A DNA stretch of 64,000 nucleotides from Microtetraspora niveoalba (GCF_001570405.1 NZ_BBYM01000026.1:62001-126000); one strand, 5' to 3'; counted from the stretch's first letter, positions 39,850 through 49,906 are shown. Numbers and translations: made by a program. The notes: generated by a model from the letters alone, not told the origin.

Positions 39850-41073
39850 TCAGCCCTCCTTGCTCGTTCGCGGGGCGTCCGGCGCCCCGGCGCCGTACAG
39901 GGTGACGACGCAGGCGCCGCCGAGCCCCAGGTTGTGCTGCAGGCCGATCCGCGCGCCGTCCACCTGGCGGGCGCCCGCCTCGCCGCGCAGTTGCCAGGTC
40001 AGCTCGGCGCACTGGGCCAGGCCGGTCGCGCCCAGCGGGTGTCCCTTGGAGATCAGGCCGCCGGACGGGTTGACCACCCACCGGCCGCCGTACGTGGTGG
40101 CGCCGGACTCGGCGAGCTTGCCGCCGTCGCCCTCCGGGCACATGCCGAGCGCCTCGTACGTGAGGATCTCGTTGATCGAGAAGCAGTCGTGCAGCTCGAT
40201 GACGTCCACGTCGCCGATGCCGAGCCCGCCCTGGGCGAAGACCCGGGCCGCGGCGGCGCGGGTCATCGGAGCGCCGACGACGTCGATGTGGGACCGCGCG
40301 GCGAACGCCTCCTCGGTGTCGGTGGTCATCGCCTGGGCGAGGATCTCGACCGCCCGGCCCTCCAGCCCGTGCTCGCGGACGTACCGCTCGCTGACGACGA
40401 CCGCGGCGGCGGCGCCGTCGGAGGTGGGCGAGCACTGCGACCGGGTGAGCGGATCGTGGATCGGCTTGTCGCCCAGCACCTGCTCCAGCGTGTACGCGCT
40501 CTGGAACTGGGCGTTGGGGTTGTTCACCGAGTGCCGGTGGTTCTTGACGGCGACGGAGGCGATCTGCGCGGCAGTGGTGCCGTGCCGTTCCATGTGCTCG
40601 CGGGCGGCGTTGCCGAAGAACTGCGCGGTCATCGGCGCGGCGGCCCAGCCCCGGGTGGAGACCAGCACCTCCAGGTGCCGGTCCACGGTGGTCACCTTGG
40701 GCATGGCGCCGGAGGGGTTCAGCGCGTCCTTCGTCATCTTCTCGAAGCCGACGGCGAGCGCGACGTCGGCGACGCCGGCCTGCACCCACTCCCTGGCCAG
40801 CATCAGGGCGGTGGAGCCGGTGGCGCAGTTGTTGTTGACGTTGACGATCGGGATGCCGGTCAGGCCCACGTCGTAGAGGGCGCGCTGGCCGGCGGTCGAG
40901 GTGCCGAACACGTAGCCGGCGGCGGCGCGCTCGACGGCGTCGTACCCGATCCCGGCGTCCGCCAGTGCCGCGCCGACGGCCTCCCCGACCATGTCGGGGT
41001 ACTCCCAGTCGCGGGTCTCGATCTTCTCGAACTTCGTCATCCCGACGCCGATGACGAACGTCCTCTCGCTCAT
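39850..41073 (-). CDS. SCPx-type thiolase/lipid-transfer protein
   Basis: A 407-residue thiolase of the SCP-x/Ltp group. [18 protein letters not shown] carries the nucleophilic Cys, [20 protein letters not shown] is the NEAF-like region in SCPx form, [19 protein letters not shown] has the catalytic His, and [14 protein letters not shown] the second Cys. These make it a likely active beta-keto thiolase, unlike Ltp2. It may cleave bulky alpha-methyl-branched 3-ketoacyl-CoA side chains, alongside or instead of FadA5. Which M. tuberculosis Ltp (1, 3 or 4) is the true counterpart cannot be decided by eye. Confidence 0.85.
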   Translation of the reverse strand: MSERTFVIGVGMTKFEKIETRDWEYPDMVGEAVGAALADAGIGYDAVERAAAGYVFGTSTAGQRALYDVGLTGIPIVNVNNNCATGSTALMLAREWVQAGVADVALAVGFEKMTKDALNPSGAMPKVTTVDRHLEVLVSTRGWAAAPMTAQFFGNAAREHMERHGTTAAQIASVAVKNHRHSVNNPNAQFQSAYTLEQVLGDKPIHDPLTRSQCSPTSDGAAAAVVVSERYVREHGLEGRAVEILAQAMTTDTEEAFAARSHIDVVGAPMTRAAAARVFAQGGLGIGDVDVIELHDCFSINEILTYEALGMCPEGDGGKLAESGATTYGGRWVVNPSGGLISKGHPLGATGLAQCAELTWQLRGEAGARQVDGARIGLQHNLGLGGACVVTLYGAGAPDAPRTSKEG

Positions 41074-41094
41074 GTCGGGGTCTCCCTTGACGGA

Positions 41095-43347
41095 TCAGCC
41101 CTTGGCGGGCGTGGAGGCGGGCACGGGGTCGGGGTCGCGGGGCAGGCCGAGGAGCCGCTCGGCGATGATGTTGAGCTGCACGTCGGTGGTGCCGCCCGCG
41201 ATCGACATGCAGCGGGAGTTCAGGAACATCCAGGTGGCGTTCCTGCGCGCGCCGCGCCGTTCGGTGCCCTCGCCGTCCTCGCCCGACAGGGACGCGGCGC
41301 CCGTCCAGTCCATGGCGGTCTCCCACACCTCCTGGATGTGCTCGACGCCGATCAGCTTGGCGACGCTGGACTCGGCCCCCGGCTGCTGCCCGGAGAGCGA
41401 GCGGATGGTCGTGCGCAGGGCGAACAGGCCGCCGGACTGGGCGTCGCAGAGGATGCCGCCGAGGCGGGTCAGCCGCTCGTCGTCCATCTCCTGCGGGTGC
41501 TCGGCCGCGAGCCCGATCAACGCCTCGCCGCCGCTGCCGAGCGAGGAGTCGTGCGAGAGCGAGACCCGCTCGTTGGCCAGCGTGGTGCGGGCCAGCCTCC
41601 ATCCGTCGCCGGGCCCGGCGACCAGCATGTCGTCGGGGACGAAGACGTCGTCGAGGAACACCTCGTTGAACAGCGCCTCGCCGGTCAGCTCGCGCAGCGG
41701 CCGGATGTCGATGCCGGGGCTGGACATGTCCAGCAGGAAGTACGACAGCCCCTTGTGCTTGGGGGCCGACGGGTCGGTGCGGGCCAGCAGGATGCCCCAC
41801 TGGGCCTCGCGCGCCATGGACGTCCAGACCTTCTGGCCGCTGATCCTCCAGCCGCCGTCCACCTTCTCGGCGCGGGTGCTCAGCCCGGCCAGGTCGGAGC
41901 CGGCGCCGGGCTCGCTGAAGAGCTGGCACCACACGATGTCGCCGCGCAGCGTCGCCGGGAGGAACCGCTCGTGCTGCTCGGGGCTGCCGTGCGCGATGAG
42001 GGTGGGCACCACCCAGTTGCCGATGACCATGTCGGCGGCGCGGAGCCCGGCGGCGCGCATCTCCTCGGCGATCACGAGCTGGGAGACCGCGTCGGCGCCC
42101 TTGCCCCACGGCGCGGGCAGGTGGGGCGCGGTGTAGCCGTGCTCGGCCAGGTAGGCGAGCCGCTCCGCGCCCGCGAGCGCGACGGCGGGCTCCAGCTCGG
42201 CCCGGATCCCGGCGCGTACGGTCTCCGCCTCCGGGGGCAGTTCGATGCCGAGCGTACGGCGGACGCCGTCGAGGGTGAGCCGGGCGACCCGGCGCCGCCA
42301 CCGGGAGGTGGGGCCGAGCAGGATGCGCAGGGTCTGGGCCCGGCGCAGGTAGAGGCCTGCGTCGTGCTCCCAGGTGAAGCCGATGCCGCCGAGGGTCTGG
42401 ATGCAGTCCTTGGCGGTGGAGAAGGCCGCCTCGACGGCGGTCGCGCCGGCCACCGCGGCGGCGAGCACCGCCTCACCCGGCTCGGCGCCTCCCGCCGCGA
42501 CCAGGTCGGCGGCGCGCGCGGCGTCCCAGGCGCACACCCGGGCCTGCTCGGCCCTGGTCAGCATCCGCGCGCTGCGGTGCTTGACGCCCTGGAACTGGCC
42601 GATCGGGCGGCCGAACTGCTGCCGCACCCTGGCGTACTCGGCGGCGGTCGCGGTCGCCCGGTCGGCGAGGCCGGACGCCTCGGCCGCGAAGAGCGTCGCG
42701 GCCAGGTCGGGGACGCCGTACGCGTCGAGGCCGGTGAGGACGTCCTCGGGGGCGACCGCGACGCCGTCCACCCGCACCCGTGACAGCCGCCGGGTCAGGT
42801 CGTGGCTGGTCAGGTCGGTCGTCTCGACGGCGGCGCGGGGCAGCACCACCCAGGCGAGGCCGCCTTCGGGAAGCGCGGCGGGGAGCACGAAGAGGCCGGC
42901 GACGTGGCCGCCGAGCACCGGATCGGACACGCCGGAGAGGACCAGGCCTCCGCCGTCGCCGGTGGCGAGCGCGAGGGTCCCGGCACCCAGGCCGACCGCG
43001 CCGACCGCCGTGCCGTCCGCGAGCCCGGCCAGGTGGGCGGTGTGCCCGGCGCGGTGCAGTACGGCGCTCGCGAGGACGGTGGGCAGGAACGGGCCGGGGG
43101 CGACGGACCGGCCGAGCTCCTCGGCGACGACGGCGAGTTCGAGCAGGCCGTAGCCCGCGCCGCCCGCCTCCTCCGGCAGGTGCAGGCCGAGGAGGCCCTG
43201 CTCGGCGAGGAGCGGCCAGAACTCCGGCAGCTCCTCCTTCTCGGCGTCCACGGCCCCGCGCACGACCTCCGGCGTGACGTGGCGGGAGGCGAAGGTGCGC
43301 ACGGAGTCCCGCAGGTCGCGGTGCTCCTCGGTGAGTCCGATGGTCAT
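41095..43347 (-). CDS. fadE34: FadE34/ChsE3-like two-domain acyl-CoA dehydrogenase
   Basis: A 750-residue fusion of two acyl-CoA dehydrogenase domains. Residues about 1-360 are the degenerate half (RVRQQFGRPIGQFQGVKHRSARM, LGGIGFTWEHDAGLYLRR). Residues about 380-750 are the catalytic half (FSEPGAGSDLAGLSTRAEKVDGGWRISGQKVWTSMA in parts, LANERVSLSH with the probable Glu base, SIAGGTTDVQLNIIAERLLGLPRD). FadE34/ChsE3 dehydrogenates C5 (C24) side-chain steroid-CoA; the Rhodococcus cholate enzyme CasC is of the same type. The ATG at 43347 lies 8 bp after the fadA5 stop. Confidence 0.9.
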   Translation of the reverse strand: MTIGLTEEHRDLRDSVRTFASRHVTPEVVRGAVDAEKEELPEFWPLLAEQGLLGLHLPEEAGGAGYGLLELAVVAEELGRSVAPGPFLPTVLASAVLHRAGHTAHLAGLADGTAVGAVGLGAGTLALATGDGGGLVLSGVSDPVLGGHVAGLFVLPAALPEGGLAWVVLPRAAVETTDLTSHDLTRRLSRVRVDGVAVAPEDVLTGLDAYGVPDLAATLFAAEASGLADRATATAAEYARVRQQFGRPIGQFQGVKHRSARMLTRAEQARVCAWDAARAADLVAAGGAEPGEAVLAAAVAGATAVEAAFSTAKDCIQTLGGIGFTWEHDAGLYLRRAQTLRILLGPTSRWRRRVARLTLDGVRRTLGIELPPEAETVRAGIRAELEPAVALAGAERLAYLAEHGYTAPHLPAPWGKGADAVSQLVIAEEMRAAGLRAADMVIGNWVVPTLIAHGSPEQHERFLPATLRGDIVWCQLFSEPGAGSDLAGLSTRAEKVDGGWRISGQKVWTSMAREAQWGILLARTDPSAPKHKGLSYFLLDMSSPGIDIRPLRELTGEALFNEVFLDDVFVPDDMLVAGPGDGWRLARTTLANERVSLSHDSSLGSGGEALIGLAAEHPQEMDDERLTRLGGILCDAQSGGLFALRTTIRSLSGQQPGAESSVAKLIGVEHIQEVWETAMDWTGAASLSGEDGEGTERRGARRNATWMFLNSRCMSIAGGTTDVQLNIIAERLLGLPRDPDPVPASTPAKG

Positions 43348-43355
43348 GGTGGTTC

Positions 43356-44531
<1,176 letters not shown>

Positions 44532-46229
44532 TCAGTTGGTTTCGAGGCTGGCCTCGCGCGTGGATCCGCGCGTGGATTCGCGCGTGGATTCGCGCGTGGA
44601 TTCGCGCGTGGTTTCGCACGGGGCGTCGCCGGCGAGCACACGCTTGGCCCACCGGTAGTCCGCCTTGCCGCTGGGTGAGCGCATGACCTGGTCGACGACG
44701 ACGAGGGCGGCCGGCACCTTGTACCCGGCGATCCGGGTGCGGCAGTGGGCCCGCAGCTCCTCCCTCAGCTCCGCGGCGTCGGAGACGTCCACGCCCGCGC
44801 GCATCTCCACGACGGCCCCGACCCGTTCACCGAACCGGGGGTCGGGCACTCCGGCGACGAGCACGTCCATCACGCCCGGGTGGGACTTGAGCGCCTGCTC
44901 GACCTCCTCGGGGAAGACCTTCTCGCCGCCGGAGTTGATGCAGCCGGAGCCGCGGCCGAGCAGGACGGTGCCGCCGTCCGCCTCGATCCTGGCCATGTCG
45001 CCGAGCACCGCCCAGCGGACGCCGTCGACGACGGGGAACGTCTTCGCGGTCTTCTCCGGGTCGTTGTAGTAGCCGAGCGGGACGTGCCCGGTCCTGGCGA
45101 TGAGCCCGATCTCCGGCGAGCCGGGGGCGATCGGCCGGAAGCTGTGGTCGATGACGGTGACGCGGGGGTTGGGGGCGAGCCGCATGAGGCCGTCCGCCCC
45201 CACCTGGAGCTTCCCGTCCACGCCGGACTCCGACGCGCCGAAGCCGTCGTTGATGTACAGATCCGGGATCAGCGCCGTGGCCTCCTCGCGGACCGGCCGC
45301 GACAGGAGCGCGCCTCCCGAGCCGAGCACCTTCATGGAGCTCAGGTCGTACTCGGCTCCGTGCTCGCGGATGGCGTCGACCAGCGGGCGGGCGATCGCGT
45401 CGCCGACCACGGTGACGATGACGACGCGCTCCCTCTCGATCAGCCGCAGCGCCTCGACCGGGTCGTAGCGGGGCATCAGGATCACCGGCGACCCGGCGAG
45501 GAGGCCGCTGAACAGGGTGTAGGAGGCAGCCCCGTGCATCAGCGGCGCGGTGATCAGGTAGTTGAGCGCGTCGCCGCCCACCGCGGCGGCGGCCAGCTCC
45601 TCCGCGGTCCGGTACGGCGGGCCGTAGTGGTTGCCACCGTTGAGCGCGGCGAAGTAGAAGTCCTCGTGCCGCCACACGACGCCCTTGGGCATCCCGGTGG
45701 TGCCGCCGGTGTAGATGACGTAGTGGTCGCCCGGCGTGCGCTCGTCCGCCATGGGGGCGGTGCGCGGCCGACCGGCGAGGGCCGCCTCGTAGCCGACGAC
45801 GCCGACCCCGTCCGGCCACGACGTCGCGGCCGGGTCCCCGACGACGACCGCGTGCCGCAACTCGGGGCACCGGTCCGCGATCCCGGCGGCGGCGGGGGCG
45901 AACCCCTCCTCGACGACGAGCGCCACCAGGTCCGCGTCGTTGTACAGGTAGTGCAGCTCGTGGTCGGTGTAGCGGTAGTTGATGTTGATCGGCACCGCCC
46001 GGATCTTCAGGCAGGCGAGGAGGGCCTCGACGAACTCCGCGCCGTTGAGCATGTGCAGCCCAACGTGCTGGTGCGGTTCGACACCGGCCGACATGAGGTG
46101 ATGTGCCAGCGCGTTGGCACGTTCGTCGAGTTCGGAGTGGCTCAGTCGACGGTCACCGCAGACGAGGGCCGTGCGATCCGGGATCGCGGCGGCCACCGAC
46201 TCGTAGAGAGTCGCCAGGTTCAACGTCAT
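44532..46229 (-). CDS. fadD19: FadD19-like steroid side-chain CoA ligase
   Basis: A 565-residue ANL ligase close to FadD19 (Rv3515c, 548 aa), which activates C24-branched or C26 steroid side-chain acids. Blocks: VICG-like ALVCGDRRLSHSELDERANALAHHL, NYRYTDHELHYLYND, YTGGTTGMPKGVVWRHEDFYF, PLMHGAASYTLFSGLL, GDAIARPLVDAI, SGCINSGGEKVFPEEVEQAL, GVPDPRFGERV and SPSGKADYRWAKRVL. After this conserved end comes an unusual tail of STRE-type tetrapeptide repeats. It heads the operon and is divergent from hsd4A across a region rich in operator-like sites. Confidence 0.92.
   Translation of the reverse strand: MTLNLATLYESVAAAIPDRTALVCGDRRLSHSELDERANALAHHLMSAGVEPHQHVGLHMLNGAEFVEALLACLKIRAVPININYRYTDHELHYLYNDADLVALVVEEGFAPAAAGIADRCPELRHAVVVGDPAATSWPDGVGVVGYEAALAGRPRTAPMADERTPGDHYVIYTGGTTGMPKGVVWRHEDFYFAALNGGNHYGPPYRTAEELAAAAVGGDALNYLITAPLMHGAASYTLFSGLLAGSPVILMPRYDPVEALRLIERERVVIVTVVGDAIARPLVDAIREHGAEYDLSSMKVLGSGGALLSRPVREEATALIPDLYINDGFGASESGVDGKLQVGADGLMRLAPNPRVTVIDHSFRPIAPGSPEIGLIARTGHVPLGYYNDPEKTAKTFPVVDGVRWAVLGDMARIEADGGTVLLGRGSGCINSGGEKVFPEEVEQALKSHPGVMDVLVAGVPDPRFGERVGAVVEMRAGVDVSDAAELREELRAHCRTRIAGYKVPAALVVVDQVMRSPSGKADYRWAKRVLAGDAPCETTRESTRESTRESTRGSTREASLETN
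44557..44616. repeat. 12-bp tandem repeat x5 encoding the FadD19 tail
   Basis: Five 12-bp units (CGCGTGGATTCG; first and last with one change) at 44557-44616. Read on the minus strand they give repeated ESTR/GSTR tetrapeptides at the extreme C terminus, outside the conserved ligase fold. Confidence 0.85.
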
Positions 46230-46402
46230 GGCGAGAGACTAGAATCAATTCTTATTTCCCACAACGGCCCGGTCCCGGTGAGTGGCAACGGCACATCGGA
46301 TACCCGGAGATCTCCTCCACTCAGCGGGACAAGCCCCTTGGTCAAAATTAGAATACGTACTAATTTTGCCCCCTCGAACCGTGATCTGACAGGAGCAGGG
46401 AC
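46230..46402. promoter_or_regulatory. Divergent fadD19/hsd4A control region
   Basis: Two classes of site are present. AT-rich inverted repeats: AGAAT-CA-ATTCT (46241-46252), 12 bp from the fadD19 start, and AAAATTAG (46344-46351) / CTAATTTT (46360-46367); the core TAGAATACGTACTA (46349-46362) matches 6 of 8 fixed bases of the KstR consensus TnnAACnnGTTnnA. Then GTCCCGGTGAGTGG (46272-46285) and CCACTCAGCGGGAC (46317-46330), an inverted pair differing at one base, each beginning like the locus palindrome. TAGAAT could also serve as a -10 box for hsd4A. Confidence 0.6.
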
Positions 46403-47341
46403 ATGAGCCCGAACATCAGCCTGGAGGGCAGGACCGCCGTCGTCACCGGCGCGGGCGCCGGACTCGGACGCAGCGAGGCCCTGGCGCTCGCCGCGCGCGG
46501 CGCGAACGTCGTCGTCAACGACATGGGTCCGGCCGCCGAGGAGGTCGTGGCCGAGATCAGGGCGCTCGGCCGGGAGGCCGTCGCGGTGACCGGCGACGTG
46601 AGCGAGTGGTCCATGGGCGACCGCCTGGTCCGGACCGCGGTGGACACGTTCGGCGGCCTCGACATCCTGGTCAACAACGCCGGCGTGCTCCGCGACAAGA
46701 TGTTGTTCAACCTCGCCGAGTCCGACTGGGACGACGTCGTCCGCGTCCACCTCAAGGGGCACGCGGCGGTGTCCCGCGCGGCGGCGGTGTACTGGCGCGA
46801 GGCGAGCAAGGCCGCGGGCGGGCCGGTCTACGGCCGCGTGATCAACACCTCGTCCGAGGCGTTCCTCTTCGGCTCGGCGGGCCAGCCCAACTACTCGGCG
46901 GCCAAGGCGGGCATCGTCGCGCTGACCCTCTCGACCGCCCAGGGCCTGTCCCGGTACGGCGTGCGCGCCAACGCGATCTGCCCGCGCGCCCGCACCGGCA
47001 TGACGGCGGACGTGTTCGCCGAGGGCGGGAACGCCCCCGGCGGCCTGGACGTGCTGGCGCCGGAGCGGGTGGGCACCTTCGTGAGCTACCTCGCCTCCCC
47101 CGCCGCCGACGAGATCAGCGGCCAGGTGTTCGTGGTGTACGGCGACATGGTCGCGCTGATGGCCGCCCCGACGGTCGAGCGGAAGTTCACCGCCGAGGGC
47201 GGCGTCTTCTCGGTCGAGGAGCTCGACGCGCAGCTCACGCCGTACTTCGACGGGCGCGGCCCGTACCGGACCTACGCCGCCTACAGCGTGGCCCAGCTCG
47301 ACATGACGGGGGTGCAGAACGCCGCCGCGTCGAAGAAGTGA
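46403..47341 (+). CDS. hsd4A: Hsd4A-like 17-beta-HSD/3-hydroxyacyl-CoA dehydrogenase
   Basis: A 312-residue SDR with the extended MFE-type layout of Hsd4A (Rv3502c, 317 aa). TGAGAGLGRSEALALAARGA binds NAD, DMGPAAEEV follows, NNAGVLRDKM, then Ser in NTSSEAFLFGS and YSAAK, and ICPRARTGMTADVF. The C-terminal FSVEELDAQLTPYF region is an Hsd4A hallmark. It oxidises the 3-hydroxyacyl side chain produced by the hydratase and may also act on ring hydroxyls. It is divergent from fadD19. The ATG follows ACAGGAGCAGGGAC. Confidence 0.9.
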   Translation: MSPNISLEGRTAVVTGAGAGLGRSEALALAARGANVVVNDMGPAAEEVVAEIRALGREAVAVTGDVSEWSMGDRLVRTAVDTFGGLDILVNNAGVLRDKMLFNLAESDWDDVVRVHLKGHAAVSRAAAVYWREASKAAGGPVYGRVINTSSEAFLFGSAGQPNYSAAKAGIVALTLSTAQGLSRYGVRANAICPRARTGMTADVFAEGGNAPGGLDVLAPERVGTFVSYLASPAADEISGQVFVVYGDMVALMAAPTVERKFTAEGGVFSVEELDAQLTPYFDGRGPYRTYAAYSVAQLDMTGVQNAAASKK

Positions 47342-47356
47342 CGCCCGGCGCACGAC

Positions 47357-47391
47357 GAGGGGCCGCCTCCCGCGACGGGAGGCGGCCCCTC
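47357..47391. terminator. Perfect 16-bp hairpin, bidirectional terminator
   Basis: The 16-base arm at 47357-47372 is the exact reverse complement of 47376-47391, loop CGA. It lies between convergent hsd4A (end 47341) and the 3-alpha-HSD gene (end 47423). Confidence 0.65.
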
Positions 47392-47422
47392 ACCCGTTCC
47401 GGGACGCGCCGCTCGTGAAGGG

Positions 47423-48199
47423 TCAGTAGACGTCCGGGCCGCGGAGGGTGGCTTCGGCGCCGCCGTCGACATAGACGACCTGGCCGGTCATGTGGGTGTT
47501 GGCCGGGCCGATCAGCCAGCGCAGCGTCTCGGCGATCACCTCGGCCGTGGCGTGCCCGTTCAGGGGCATGGGCACCGCCGCCTCCATGGCCTTGCGCATC
47601 GCCTCGTCCGCGAACAGCGGCGCGGACATCGGCGTGAGCACGACGCCGGGGGCTATGGCGTTGAGCGGGATGCCCGCGCCCGCCCACTCCGGCGTGACCG
47701 ACACGCGGCGCAGCCACTTCGCCAGGGCCGACTTCGACGACGGGTAGAGCCGCCGCCCCTCGCCGCGCTCGATCGCCTGCTCGGACAGGGCGACCGCGGT
47801 GTCCTCGTCGCCGTCAAGGCAGGCCGCCACCACTCCCGGGTCCACCGGCTGGGTGCCGGAGATCGAGCCGACCACGGCGGCGCGCGGCGCGGGGCCGGCG
47901 GCGAGCGCGGGCCGCAACCCCTCCAGCAGGGCGACGACGCCGAAGTGGTTGACCCGCACGGTCAGCGGGGTGACGCCGGAGACGCCCGCGCAGGCGACGA
48001 CCCCGTCCAGCGCGCCGCCCGCCAGCCGGAGCACCGACTCCACGGCCCGCGCCCGCCCCTCCCGCGTGCTCAGGTCCGCGCACACGTCGGCGTCCGCGAG
48101 GTCGACGCCGATCACCTCGTCACCCTGCTCGCGCAGCAGCCCGGCGAGCGCCTTGCCGATGCCCGACGCCGTGCCGCTGACCGCGATCTTCCGCGTCAT
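47423..48199 (-). CDS. hsdA: 3-alpha-hydroxysteroid dehydrogenase/carbonyl reductase (HsdA-like)
   Basis: A 258-residue SDR that resembles the Comamonas testosteroni 3-alpha-HSD/carbonyl reductase (257 aa) as I recall it, rather than generic SDRs: SGTASGIGKALAGLL, VIGVDLADADVCADLSTREGRARAV, VACAGVSG, VNHFGVVALLEGLRPAL, the Tyr/Lys pair in LYPSSKSALAKWLRR, LNAIAPGVVLTPM and YVDGGAEATLRG. The C. testosteroni enzyme interconverts 3-alpha-hydroxy and 3-keto steroids, the entry step for bile acids and androsterone. A role here in converting 3-alpha-hydroxysteroids to KstD/KshA substrates follows by inference. Confidence 0.82.
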   Translation of the reverse strand: MTRKIAVSGTASGIGKALAGLLREQGDEVIGVDLADADVCADLSTREGRARAVESVLRLAGGALDGVVACAGVSGVTPLTVRVNHFGVVALLEGLRPALAAGPAPRAAVVGSISGTQPVDPGVVAACLDGDEDTAVALSEQAIERGEGRRLYPSSKSALAKWLRRVSVTPEWAGAGIPLNAIAPGVVLTPMSAPLFADEAMRKAMEAAVPMPLNGHATAEVIAETLRWLIGPANTHMTGQVVYVDGGAEATLRGPDVY

Positions 48200-48220
48200 T
48201 CGTCCGCTCTCCCTCGGTGT

Positions 48221-48285
48221 CGTGTTGCCCGGTCGTGTTGCCCGGTCGTGATGCCCGGTCGTGATGCCCGGTCGTGATGCCCGGG
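48221..48285. repeat. 13-bp tandem repeat x5
   Basis: Five units CGTGTTGCCCGGT / CGTGATGCCCGGT fill the gap between the 3-alpha-HSD start and the next SDR stop (48287). The 13-bp unit is not a multiple of three, in keeping with its non-coding place. Confidence 0.88.
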
Positions 48286-48286
48286 T

Positions 48287-49033
48287 TCAGGTGCCCGATC
48301 CGCCGTCCACCCGGATCTCGGCCCCGGTCAGGTAGCCGCCGTCGGGTGAGGCGGCGAACGCGACGGCCGCCGCGATCTGCTCGGGCGCCGCGGTGCCGAG
48401 CAGGGACCGGATCCGCCCGAAATAGCGGGCGTCCAGTCCCTCGGGGATCACGTTCCCGCTGGTCAGCGGGGTCGCCACGGTGCCGGGCGAGATCGGGACG
48501 ACCCGGATGCCGCGCCCCACCACCTCGGCCGCCAGGCTGAGCGAGAACGCCAGCACCGCGCCCTTCGACGCGGCGTACGCCGTCATGTACGGGTTGCCCT
48601 GGGTGGCGGCGGACGACGCGATGTTCACGATGACGCCGGTGCGGTCGGGCAGGTGCCGCAGCGCCTCGCGGCAGAACAGCGCGGTGCCGACCAGGTTCAC
48701 GGAGAACAGCAGGTTCAGGTCCTCGACCGACAACGAGCCGATCGGCGTCGTCCGGTGGATGCCCGCGACGTTCACCAGGACGTCGATGCCGCCCAGCTCC
48801 GCGGCCGCGGCGCGCACGGCCGCGACGACCGCGGGCTCGTCGGTGACGTCGGCGACGTGCGGGACGAAACGCCCCGGCCCGGTCGCCGCCTCCCCGGTCT
48901 CGGCCAGGCCGTCCTTCGCGCGGTCCACGGCGAAGACCGCCGCGCCCTCCGAGACGAGCCTGATCGCGGTGGCCCGTCCGATGCCGGACCCGGCACCGGT
49001 GATCAGGACTCTCACGCCGTCGTAGCGGTTCAC
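48287..49033 (-). CDS. SDR oxidoreductase, HSD-like (paralogue of 62399-63166)
   Basis: A 248-residue classical SDR. TGAGSGIGRATAIRL, DVLVNVAGIH (NVAG in place of NNAG), NIASSAATQGNPYMTAYAASKGA with Ser/Tyr/Lys, and PISPGTVATPL are shared almost block for block with the SDR at 62399-63166, including NVAG. The pair probably arose by duplication within this locus and may oxidise different ring hydroxyls (for example C7 or C12) or side-chain hydroxyls. GTG at 49033 has GGAGGG/AGGGGA upstream. A perfect copy of the locus palindrome is 97 bp upstream. Confidence 0.83.
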   Translation of the reverse strand: MNRYDGVRVLITGAGSGIGRATAIRLVSEGAAVFAVDRAKDGLAETGEAATGPGRFVPHVADVTDEPAVVAAVRAAAAELGGIDVLVNVAGIHRTTPIGSLSVEDLNLLFSVNLVGTALFCREALRHLPDRTGVIVNIASSAATQGNPYMTAYAASKGAVLAFSLSLAAEVVGRGIRVVPISPGTVATPLTSGNVIPEGLDARYFGRIRSLLGTAAPEQIAAAVAFAASPDGGYLTGAEIRVDGGSGT

Positions 49034-49129
49034 GTCCCCTGCCCTCCCGGCCGTCGGGGCGCCCGGTCCCACTCCGGCGCTCTCGGCCGCCCCGGACGCT
49101 ACGCGTACGGCGGGCCGGCCGAGAGCGGG

Positions 49130-49145
49130 GTCCCGGTCAGCGGGA
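49130..49145 (-). promoter_or_regulatory. Perfect locus palindrome upstream of the SDR
   Basis: Read on the minus strand, TCCCGCTGACCGGGAC is a perfect TCCCG-N-T-N-A-N-CGGGA palindrome, 97 bp upstream of the SDR start at 49033. Confidence 0.55.
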
Positions 49146-49168
49146 GGGACGGGGGTTCGCCGGGCCGT

Positions 49169-49213
49169 GCCGGCCGATGCGGTGCCGGCCGATGCGGTGC
49201 CGGCCGATGCGGT
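49169..49213. repeat. 15-bp tandem repeat x3 downstream of the KstR-like gene
   Basis: Three exact copies of GCCGGCCGATGCGGT with partial flanking units, ending 9 bp from the KstR-like stop codon at 49223. Confidence 0.85.
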
Positions 49214-49222
49214 GCCGGCCGG

Positions 49223-49840
49223 TCAGGCCTCGGCGGCGTTGGACCGGGGGGCGAGCAGCAGCCGCGAGGCGAGCCGGATGTCGCTCTCCATGTCCGGGAT
49301 CGAGGCCCGCCCGTTGAGGCTCGACTGCAGCACGCCGTACCAGCACTGCATGAGCAGCCGGATCAGGGTGACGTCCTGGGCGGTGGGGTTGTCGATGCCG
49401 AGCGCCCGCAGCACGATGTCGCGGAACGTGCTGTCGATCCGGCCCGCGTCGGCGACCGCCGCGGCGTTGGCGGCGTTGGCGGAGTTGAGCATCGCGGTCG
49501 CCAGCGCGGGCCTGCGCAGCAGTTGCCTGCTCGCGCTCACCAGCAGCTCGCCGACCGCGTCCTCGGGGCTGACCCCGGGCTTCGGGCGGGTGACGGTCTC
49601 GTTGAACCGGTCGACCTGCTCGGCCATCACCGCCGTGAACAGGTGGGTCTTGGACGGGAAGTAGCGGTACAGCGTGCCGATCGCGACGCCGGCGGCCTTC
49701 GCCACCTCGTGCATCTGGACCCGTTCCAGGCCCTTGTCGGCGGCCAGGTGCGCGGCCGCGCGGAGGATGCGCAGATGCCGGGCGCGCTGCTCGGGCGAGC
49801 TCGGCTCGGCCGGCGGCCTGGCTTCGGCGATTCTCGGCAC
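49223..49840 (-). CDS. KstR-like TetR-family regulator
   Basis: A 205-residue TetR regulator whose N-terminal domain resembles KstR: RHLRILRAAAHLAADKGLERVQMHEVAKAAGVAIGTLYRYFPSK (read in parts, residues about 20-62) against KstR's RKRILDATMAIASKGGYEAVQM..VGTLYRYFPSK. The C-terminal part LIRLLMQCWYGVLQSSLNGRAS also follows KstR's VSDVWLSNLLAWLTRRAS in pattern. KstR represses cholesterol genes and is released by steroid-CoA esters. The GTG at 49840 has GAGGGGAAG upstream; an ATG at 49870 would add 10 residues without a good ribosome-binding site. An imperfect palindrome, TGTCTTGTCGAAACA on the minus strand, lies about 13 bp upstream of the GTG. Confidence 0.78.
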   Translation of the reverse strand: MPRIAEARPPAEPSSPEQRARHLRILRAAAHLAADKGLERVQMHEVAKAAGVAIGTLYRYFPSKTHLFTAVMAEQVDRFNETVTRPKPGVSPEDAVGELLVSASRQLLRRPALATAMLNSANAANAAAVADAGRIDSTFRDIVLRALGIDNPTAQDVTLIRLLMQCWYGVLQSSLNGRASIPDMESDIRLASRLLLAPRSNAAEA

Positions 49841-49906
49841 GGTCTTCCCCTCAGTGTTTCGACAAGACATTACACACGGGTCCGCGCGGGTGCGTGAACT
49901 GGTCCG

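Noticed and set aside
46349-46354. TAGAAT as proof of a KstR site
   Set aside because: TAGAAT also fits a -10 promoter box, so it was kept only as a candidate operator with the alternative stated.
48221-48285. CRISPR-like array
   Set aside because: The repeats are contiguous with no spacers, 13 bp long and only five; a minisatellite, not CRISPR. The same holds for the other arrays in the window.
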